This document shows positions 17,804 through 23,433 of a DNA stretch of 23,433 nucleotides, piece after piece. The DNA is taken from positions 1-23,433 of the IMG/VR virus record IMGVR_UViG_3300042691_046348, one strand, 5' to 3'. Made by a program: the position numbers and the translations under genes. Origin of the DNA: a virus. Position 1 is the first letter of the stretch, and every line of letters begins with the position of its first letter. The notes under the pieces were generated by a model. The model saw nothing but the letters and a program-made list of their open reading frames with translations, did no database searches and was not told the origin of the DNA.

Positions 17804-17811
17804 TATTTATG
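17804..17811 (-). promoter_or_regulatory. T4-type late promoter box ahead of gp6
   Basis: On the minus strand this reads CATAAATA, one base from TATAAATA. It sits in the 45-base gap between the gp25 stop and the gp6 start, ending 18 bases before the ATG with the Shine-Dalgarno AGGA between. The layout matches the element before the fibre-like gene. It would drive gp6, the giant gene and the genes after it in addition to read-through from upstream. Confidence 0.6.
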
Positions 17812-17830
17812 GATGTCAAAAACGGCTCAG

Positions 17831-18205
17831 TTAAACATAGCTGGCACGGCGTTGTTGCTGATCAAAAAATATGCTCAGGCGCTGTGCATCTGTGCTGGGA
17901 ACTATGGCCAATTCTACCTGGATCAGTATGCCATTTTCTTGAGGGAACACCTGCACATCTGATATTTGTATTCTAGGATCGTAGCCGGCCACACGCTGTA
18001 TTTCACGTTCAATGCTTTGTGTGGTTTCGTTGGTTTGATTTTCAAACAAATTGTCCCACAAGGCTGTGCCATACTGTGGCCGTCCAGGCAACTGCCCTTG
18101 GCGTATGTTGAGGCCATTCAACAAGTCTCGCTTGACCAATTCAGCATCCAGCAAGGTGAACTTTTTGAACTGATCCTGTGTGTTAAATCCAATAAATGTT
18201 GCCAT
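17831..18205 (-). CDS. gp25: Baseplate wedge protein gp25 (GPW/gp25 family)
   Basis: This 124-residue protein is close to T4 gp25 (132 residues). Family signatures are GLNIRQGQLPGRPQYGTALW (31-50), followed by DNLFENQTNE, the helix SIEREIQRVAGYDPRI (64-79) and a C-terminal strand pair (ISDVQVFP, ILIQVELAIVP). DPR at 76-78 occupies the place of the conserved EPR motif of gp25 and TssE. In T4 gp25 joins the wedge core to the first sheath layer and helps start sheath assembly; the old lysozyme label for the family is not supported by any catalytic site here. The start ATG has no good Shine-Dalgarno (GAGG is 16-17 bases away), and the upstream gene ends only ten bases before, so coupling is likely. 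Placement just before gp6 fits the usual contractile-tail order. Confidence 0.93.
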   Translation of the reverse strand: MATFIGFNTQDQFKKFTLLDAELVKRDLLNGLNIRQGQLPGRPQYGTALWDNLFENQTNETTQSIEREIQRVAGYDPRIQISDVQVFPQENGILIQVELAIVPSTDAQRLSIFFDQQQRRASYV

Positions 18206-18215
18206 GATCAGTTAT

Positions 18216-18992
18216 TTAACCTCGTGGAGCACCCGGAGCAAAGCGCAGAGTTCCGTCTTCTGTGATAATGGTAGGTATGGTCACCGGAACAGCCACATCA
18301 GCATATTCTATAGGCGGAATTCTGGGATTTCCTATGATGTCGGCCACTGCCTGATCTACCTCCTCACGAAATACTGTGTTGTCAAATGCACCCAGTTCGG
18401 GTGCCACATTTAATTCAGAACCATAGGTGTCAACAAAGTCTATGGCATATTGTGCTTGTCTGGCAGAAATTTGTATGTTTGTGGCAAGATCTGTGGAAGC
18501 GGTTCCTCGCACCCAAGCCGCTACTGCTTCTACTCCGTATCTGGCCGCTGGTTGGATGAATGTGGCCTGATATCTGGCAGTTTCTGCCCCTGTCAGTATG
18601 CCTGCATCTATTAGACCTTGATATGCTCCTTCGTACAAGGCGATTTGAGCTAGATTTTGTATGGCTGGTGAATTCAAATAATCTACCAAACTGTTTATGT
18701 TGAATAGCCCAGTCCAGGCAGCCGGAGTGTTAAGCACTGTGATGGTCATGCTGGGTTCCACTATGAGTTGCAATGACGCTGGTTTGAGTAACTCTACCAA
18801 CACAAGATTTTCAGCAGTTTGTCCGTAAAGTCCTACCCCGCGTGTGGCAACTTCTGCACCCAGATACACCGGCACGCCGTCGTCGTTGAAGTACCAGTCA
18901 GGCAAGAGATTACCGGCTCCATCCACATATTCATAAGTGGCAGCCTTTGCTGCCTGTGCCGTTAGTGCTGTTACCTGTGCGCGAGTAAGCAT
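18216..18992 (-). CDS. Structural protein of unknown function between spike and gp25 (258 residues)
   Basis: I cannot assign a function. After an Ala/Thr-rich helical start (MLTRAQVTALTAQAAKAATY), residues ~30-55 are aromatic and polar, and 54-73 read GLYGQTAENLVLVELLKPAS. The segment VLNTPAAWTGLFNINSLVDY (86-105) is followed by long helices (~105-220) rich in Ala, Gln and Tyr. The C-terminal tail is Pro-rich (IPPIEYADVAVPVTIPTI). The YG.(T)AE.L...E.LKP pattern with a following WTG..(G/N)...L...N.. segment recurs, from memory, in marine T4-like structural proteins near the hub. No transmembrane segment, signal peptide or obvious lysozyme triad is visible. The ATG lies two bases after the spike stop and AGGA is six bases upstream, inside the last spike codons. 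Co-translation with the spike suggests a hub accessory or tail-tip role. Confidence 0.7.
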   Translation of the reverse strand: MLTRAQVTALTAQAAKAATYEYVDGAGNLLPDWYFNDDGVPVYLGAEVATRGVGLYGQTAENLVLVELLKPASLQLIVEPSMTITVLNTPAAWTGLFNINSLVDYLNSPAIQNLAQIALYEGAYQGLIDAGILTGAETARYQATFIQPAARYGVEAVAAWVRGTASTDLATNIQISARQAQYAIDFVDTYGSELNVAPELGAFDNTVFREEVDQAVADIIGNPRIPPIEYADVAVPVTIPTIITEDGTLRFAPGAPRG

Positions 18993-18994
18993 GA

Positions 18995-20596
18995 TTATTC
19001 CTGATTAGTTGGCACTGTTTGTATGGCCGGTGGTTCAGACACATAATTTTCCGGATCAATGGGTTTTTGCACAGCGGTAGCACCGGTTCTTTCATAGGCC
19101 GATCCTGCTTGAGATTCTACACTGGGAACCTTAGGCGTGGCAGTACTGTTTAGATTCGTTCCTACATTTACTCCTCGATTGTGATAAGGATACGGTTCAT
19201 GTGTGGGTGCCCGAGTCACAATAGTGTCAAGTGCGCCGGGTATCACAGTCCACCCTTGTCCTGCCACAAATTCAGTGTCGGCCAGTTTGAATCCTTGCAT
19301 GCTGGCCACCGCGGTCACTGGCTGTGTGGCTGCGCCGTTTAGGTTAATGACCTTGCCCTTGAGATTAAGACTGTTGCCACCATCCCAGCTGCCGGTCTTG
19401 CTTTTGAGAGCCAGCACACCATCGCTCCTGATGCCAACCTTGGTCTTACCAAACATGGTAATGGTCTGGTCTGAGTACATGGTCATGCCAGCATCACCTT
19501 GTAGCTTGAGATTGCCTATGGTTTTCATTCTTATGCCGCCACCTGCATACATGTTGATATTACGATCGGCATGCAAGTTGATATCTCCTTGAGTGCGTAT
19601 GTTCACACTGTTGGTACTGAACACGTCCACTGTGCCAGCCTTGCCCAGCTCGATCCAGGTCTGTCCATTTGCATGGGTAATGTAAAAACAGTCACCGTCA
19701 TCACTCATGGTGATTTGATGTCCCTTGGCTGTGCGTATCCTAACCAAGGTGTCAGTACCAGCAAGATCTCCATCGTCCATGACCAAGGTGTGACCACCTT
19801 GGCGACCTACCACAACTATGTCTTGAGGTCTAACTTCGCCTTTGTCTAATTTTGCTTGTATGGTTTTGGGATCCAGACCGCCTTGATAAATTGGTTTACC
19901 GGGCGTGCTTATGCCATAACAACTGCTGGGACTTTCTCTTTGGCTGTTACTGCGTATGGGCCCACGTATGGGATCACGATTGAGTCCTTGCTGAAACAGG
20001 ATGCCGGCCACCACGCTTTGTACAGGTTTGGGTGCATCAAAAAATCTAGGATTATCATTGATACTTTTGTTTTCTGTATTGATTTCTGTTACCGGTAACA
20101 AGGGCGTGTTGACAAAAAAATCTTCTTGGTCTGCATTGCCCGGCACATACCTAGTGCTACTACCAATGGCCGGAATCATGTGATTGATACCTTGTTCTGG
20201 AATACATCCAACATAGTATCCTTGGCTAGGGTCACCGGCTACAAAAAAACACAAAACGCTGACACCAATGTCAGGAGGAGTAAACCACATGCCGTAACTG
20301 TTACGGTTTCCAGGGTAAGTACCAGCACCAGCACTGGTACCAGATTGCGGAGTTGCTCCGTAAAATGGCGGACAATAGCTGACAGTGCGCCATAAAGTAG
20401 GATCTTTGAGATTTGATTGCCCATCCTTGGTGGTGGCTCCAAACTCTTCTATGTAGACCTGTAATCTTCCACTTCTAGTGTTGTCAACATTGTTGACCAC
20501 AATACCAATGTAAGGACCCATTTCTGTGGGCTGGCCGCCACGATCAAATTTATAACCTTGTGGACGTCCTCGACTGCGTTGCAAATTTTCTGCCAT
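18995..20596 (-). CDS. gp5: gp5-like baseplate spike: OB-fold plus beta-helix, no lysozyme domain
   Basis: This 533-residue protein is the central puncturing spike. An N-terminal OB-like domain (~27-135) contains GPYIGIVVNNVDNTRSGRLQ and later MWFTPPDIGVSVLCFFVAGD and GYYVGCIP. A linker (~136-260) rich in Pro, Asn and Arg follows. The beta-helix (~264-420) begins GRQGGHTLVMDDGD and continues through RIRTAKGHQITMSDDGD, WIELG, GDINLHADRNINMYAGGGI and similar alternating strands, the VgrG/gp5 C-terminal pattern. After the helix comes a ~110-residue extension with THEPYPYHNRGV (465-476). T4 gp5 has a lysozyme domain between OB-fold and helix; here the linker is only ~125 residues and shows no such fold. 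The start has a weak GGA six bases away and sits three bases after the hub stop. It probably acts as a trimer. Confidence 0.9.
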   Translation of the reverse strand: MAENLQRSRGRPQGYKFDRGGQPTEMGPYIGIVVNNVDNTRSGRLQVYIEEFGATTKDGQSNLKDPTLWRTVSYCPPFYGATPQSGTSAGAGTYPGNRNSYGMWFTPPDIGVSVLCFFVAGDPSQGYYVGCIPEQGINHMIPAIGSSTRYVPGNADQEDFFVNTPLLPVTEINTENKSINDNPRFFDAPKPVQSVVAGILFQQGLNRDPIRGPIRSNSQRESPSSCYGISTPGKPIYQGGLDPKTIQAKLDKGEVRPQDIVVVGRQGGHTLVMDDGDLAGTDTLVRIRTAKGHQITMSDDGDCFYITHANGQTWIELGKAGTVDVFSTNSVNIRTQGDINLHADRNINMYAGGGIRMKTIGNLKLQGDAGMTMYSDQTITMFGKTKVGIRSDGVLALKSKTGSWDGGNSLNLKGKVINLNGAATQPVTAVASMQGFKLADTEFVAGQGWTVIPGALDTIVTRAPTHEPYPYHNRGVNVGTNLNSTATPKVPSVESQAGSAYERTGATAVQKPIDPENYVSEPPAIQTVPTNQE

Positions 20597-20599
20597 TTA

Positions 20600-23433
20600 C
20601 TATCCAAAAAAATCGTTGTTTGCATCAAACTCAGCCACGGGTTCTGAGATCAAAGTTGAAGCAACAGGAGACTGATATGGTGTTTCTGCCACTGGAGACG
20701 ATGCTAACCCATCTCCAGAATCATCGCTGCCTGCCACTATTTGTGTGGTTCCGTTACTTACCGAATCTACAACTCCCCGAATTGTTCTTTGCGTGCCAGA
20801 GGCAACATCATCAATGGTCTGAACCAAATTGGTTGATGCACCTGGCAGGCGCTGGGGAGAGGTTGTATCAAACACACCTATGGGAAGACCAAAACTGGTA
20901 GGTAGTCCTGGGATCGCTACAGGTCTAGTAGAAACCGTACCGAGTAATTGTTGTCCGAATAACGAATTTGAGCTACCAACAGTATTTCTTCCGAATGTTT
21001 GAGCCGATTGAGTAACTGGCAAAAATGCCGGAGTGCTCAATGGAGTACTAAAGGTGCCAAACACATTGGTCAGATTGCTTGTAGATAAACTTTGACGGTT
21101 GGGACTGAGTGCATTGATTGCCTGTTGTTCTTGAGAAAGTGCAACCTGTTGTTGTTCTTTGAAGGTCTGATCTGGCAGGAAAGTCATTAGACTGCCTTTG
21201 AGTGTTTGAGTAAATTTGCCTTTGACAAATTCGCTGGTACAAGTGTTACATAGGTACACATAGCTCTGTCGTGCTGCTCCGGGCTGTCTTGCGCCGTTTT
21301 CAAAAACCGTGCTCTGGGTGTTGGGATCAATGAGACCGGTGTTGAGATTGTAGTCGTTGGGTGTATTGATCAGTATTTCAAACAAGGTCTGTTGACTGTC
21401 AAAGTTTATGGTACCATCGGGTAGAAATGGCTGAAAATTAAAATTTCTTGCACTGATGGCTCCCATGGCCTCGCCTTGTTGCAACCATGCAGGATCTCCT
21501 ACAATTTGAATGGTGACATTTTGTAGGTCATTGGGATTGTAAAGATAATCGGCAGCATTGGCTCCAATTTCATTGGTCCTTCCGGCTGCTCCTTGGCTGC
21601 TTTCTCCACTGCGAGGTTGAAAGTTGCGTTTGATTGCTTCATTGACAATTTGTCCGCCAGGACCTCCGCTGAGCACTGCTGAATAAAGCGAATTGTAATT
21701 TTGTTCGTAGTTCAGTACCTGAGTATTTTGACCTGTAAACCAATAATTGTACTGTTTGTGTACTCCTTTGTATTTGGGATTTAAAAAATAATCACTTACC
21801 ATTTGATTGATTTTGTACACGCTGATAATATATTTTATGTCATAGGCATAGTCATTGCGCTTGTAGTCATATTGTCTAGGTGTGGCCGTCATACTGATCT
21901 TGTACCAGGCCAAGTTTTCCGCAGGAGGCCCATTGCTTTTTTGTTTTTGTGTGTTTTCATCAATGGTTACTATGGCCTGATCGGTCACATAGCTGCAGTT
22001 TTTTAAAATTTGATCCAAGACCTGCACAATCTGCGTGCCGGCAATGATGGCCACATTTCGCGCGGCATTGTCTTGGCTTTGTTTCCTTGGATCTTTTTGA
22101 CCGGCGGCCGTAGGATTATTGGACATGGGTTTGTTTTTCTTGTCTGCCCCATTGACCACAATACTGGCTTCTGCGATACTGGGATTGGCAAATTCAATAC
22201 TGTACACATCCGGAAAGGCATAGGTACCGCGTTCCACCAGTTGTTGTTGAAAAGCGTTCAATGCCGACATCAGGCCCTGACGTATGGTAGTTTTTGTAGA
22301 TTGTGCTGCGTTGGCCTTTTGTGGAGCCGGAGGCAAGGTAGACCCATTGGTATTGGTGGTAGTGGTGTTGATTAAATCTCCTGCGTCTTCAAAATCTCCG
22401 CCACGTGCTGTCACAGTGGTCGTGGTTGTGTTTACATTCAACGGTCCCAGTAGTACATCCTTGACAGTGCCGCTGCTGAGTTCTAGATTGTAAGGAATGC
22501 TGCCACGATTGGAGCCGGCAGCCACACTATAACTTGGTGCCGTGGCTTCTATTTCATACTCTACCAATTTGTTGCCAACCTTGAATCGAATGTTGGTAAT
22601 ACACATGGGATAAAATTTTTCCACAAATGCATTGGGATCCGTGGTGCCATCTGCACGGGCATTGCCACGGCCGCCCCTGACCAAATTGCCCTGATCATCA
22701 TATCCATAAAACCTTATGACCAGCAAGTATTGTTGTGCATTAAAATTTTTCTTTTTTTGATCTGCGCCCAATGCACCATTTAGTGCCCGATCAAGATTGT
22801 TGATCAGAGTAATTCCGTTGGGTTCGACTACCGTCATTTTTATCGCATTGACGTTGTGAGCCTGGTTTGTTCCTTTGCCAGCTATGACTGATTCCAAGGT
22901 GATGCGTTCAATATAATAATCGTTGCTGAAAAATTCATTGCGGCCGCCCACAGGTGCTCCGCCACTTTGAAACAACAACTGACTTCCAACCAGATTCTTT
23001 TGTTTGGTTTCTACCATTTGTTTGTAGGCCGCAGGTGACATGAGATACACACTTGCGGTGTAGGTATAGCTGGCATATTGATCCAGTACATTATCTTGCG
23101 GAATTATATTGTCTTGACCAAATACATTATCAATTTCCTGACGGGTGGCATTTTTAGCTGTGCCACGATCTTCACTGTCGGCGCCAAATCCTGCCTGTGT
23201 GGCCGCGGGTGCTATGCCGCCGCCATAATATCCGCCATCCTGTGCATCGGCATCGCCGGGATCTCTCAACAGTCCAGGTCCATAGGCCGGAGTGGCCTGA
23301 GTTTGTGTGATTGGTCTGACTGGTGCGTTGGTGCCCAAATCTGTGGAGTTTTCTGTGACAGGGGGTGTGGCCGTGGTGGCCGTGGTGGTATCGGGCTGTG
23401 GCTGTATACGACCATCAGGGGTGAGTACTTCGG
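20600..23433 (-). CDS. Hub/tail-tip structural protein (5' end beyond window)
   Basis: The frame is open from the TAG at 20600-20602 to the right edge, giving 943 visible residues; the true start is outside. An in-frame TTG at 23338 is not a credible start, because 31 more residues precede it (EVLTPDGRIQPQPD and a Thr/Ala/Pro stretch). Numbering from that TTG, a Gly/Ala/Asp-rich, probably flexible lead (1-80) is followed by LDQYASYTYTASVYLMSP (85-102), FFSNDYYIERITLESVI (136-152), MTVVEPNGITLINNLDRAL (168-186) and YLLVIRFYGYDD (204-215). A second conserved block around WYKISMTATPRQYDYKRNDY leads to KYKGVHKQYNYWFTGQNTQV. Near the end are CNTC (697-700) and KGKFTQTLKG, like the G.(F/Y)T..L strand of gp27/gpD hub proteins. 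Position directly before the spike supports a hub role, which remains inference. The last ~190 residues are Gln/Ser/Thr-rich and low in complexity. Confidence 0.82.
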   Translation of the reverse strand, partial: EVLTPDGRIQPQPDTTTATTATPPVTENSTDLGTNAPVRPITQTQATPAYGPGLLRDPGDADAQDGGYYGGGIAPAATQAGFGADSEDRGTAKNATRQEIDNVFGQDNIIPQDNVLDQYASYTYTASVYLMSPAAYKQMVETKQKNLVGSQLLFQSGGAPVGGRNEFFSNDYYIERITLESVIAGKGTNQAHNVNAIKMTVVEPNGITLINNLDRALNGALGADQKKKNFNAQQYLLVIRFYGYDDQGNLVRGGRGNARADGTTDPNAFVEKFYPMCITNIRFKVGNKLVEYEIEATAPSYSVAAGSNRGSIPYNLELSSGTVKDVLLGPLNVNTTTTTVTARGGDFEDAGDLINTTTTNTNGSTLPPAPQKANAAQSTKTTIRQGLMSALNAFQQQLVERGTYAFPDVYSIEFANPSIAEASIVVNGADKKNKPMSNNPTAAGQKDPRKQSQDNAARNVAIIAGTQIVQVLDQILKNCSYVTDQAIVTIDENTQKQKSNGPPAENLAWYKISMTATPRQYDYKRNDYAYDIKYIISVYKINQMVSDYFLNPKYKGVHKQYNYWFTGQNTQVLNYEQNYNSLYSAVLSGGPGGQIVNEAIKRNFQPRSGESSQGAAGRTNEIGANAADYLYNPNDLQNVTIQIVGDPAWLQQGEAMGAISARNFNFQPFLPDGTINFDSQQTLFEILINTPNDYNLNTGLIDPNTQSTVFENGARQPGAARQSYVYLCNTCTSEFVKGKFTQTLKGSLMTFLPDQTFKEQQQVALSQEQQAINALSPNRQSLSTSNLTNVFGTFSTPLSTPAFLPVTQSAQTFGRNTVGSSNSLFGQQLLGTVSTRPVAIPGLPTSFGLPIGVFDTTSPQRLPGASTNLVQTIDDVASGTQRTIRGVVDSVSNGTTQIVAGSDDSGDGLASSPVAETPYQSPVASTLISEPVAEFDANNDFFG

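Noticed and set aside
17812-17834. Transcription terminator between gp25 and gp6
   Set aside because: A short GC patch followed by T residues is present on the minus strand, but I could not find a convincing stem.
17831-18205. Lysozyme activity for gp25
   Set aside because: The historical family name suggests it, but the sequence shows only the structural wedge motifs and the DPR variant of the EPR motif.
18211-18220. GTTAAATAAC before gp25 as a late promoter
   Set aside because: It contains TAAATA but not ATAAATA, and it overlaps the stop codon of the preceding gene.
18995-20596. Peptidoglycan hydrolase activity in the spike
   Set aside because: The family is often labelled lysozyme because of T4 gp5, but no lysozyme-sized domain or catalytic pattern is visible between the OB-fold and the beta-helix.
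1-23433. Assignment to a Pelagibacter phage
   Set aside because: Protein families look similar, but base composition is much richer in G and C than pelagiphages, and no host-specific gene is present.

Overview
The window is the baseplate and tail-tip module of a contractile-tailed (myovirus) phage of the T4 superfamily, of the marine/aquatic environmental type. Genes recognised from sequence are a gp25-family wedge protein, a gp6/Baseplate_J wedge protein and a gp5-like OB-fold plus beta-helix spike. The other large proteins match, from memory, structural families seen in cyanophage, pelagiphage and uncultured marine myovirus genomes; no search was run. Base composition sampled by eye is in the mid to high 40s % GC, unlike very AT-rich pelagiphages, so the host is not named. 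A host-range label would be a guess.

Every gene lies on the minus strand and the region is almost wholly coding. All gaps between genes are 50 bases or less, and two junctions overlap. In transcription order (right to left) they are: a hub/tail-tip structural protein cut by the right edge (20600-23433); the gp5-like spike without a lysozyme domain (18995-20596); a 258-residue protein of unknown function (18216-18992); gp25 (17831-18205); gp6 (14351-17785); a giant 4366-residue structural protein (1251-14351); a 46-residue mini-protein (1094-1234); a 205-residue structural protein (480-1097); and the N-terminus of a fibre-like protein cut by the left edge (1-429). Two T4-type late promoter boxes are visible, ahead of gp6 (CATAAATA) and ahead of the fibre-like gene (GATAAATA).

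The order spike, gp25, gp6, giant, fibre parallels the P2 order V-W-J-I-H. This puts the giant protein in the gpI/gp7 position, as the likely large wedge partner of gp6. The hub and spike would form the central puncturing axis, gp25 and gp6 the inner wedge that nucleates the sheath, and the giant protein the outer wedge and periphery. The small proteins and the fibre would decorate it.

The most unusual content is inside the giant gene, which is 56% of the window. It contains seven FG-GAP-like blades suggesting an integrin-alpha-type beta-propeller, with three long beta-rich insertions between blades. It also has a cupredoxin-like domain that appears to have lost its copper ligands, six copies of a short beta-strand repeat and four chitin/carbohydrate-binding-like modules. 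The second unusual item is the 46-residue ORF. It resembles the first ~25 residues of the next gene, as if the N-terminal plug of that protein had been duplicated and kept alone. No RNA genes, CRISPR arrays, insertion sequences, integrases or metabolic genes were seen.
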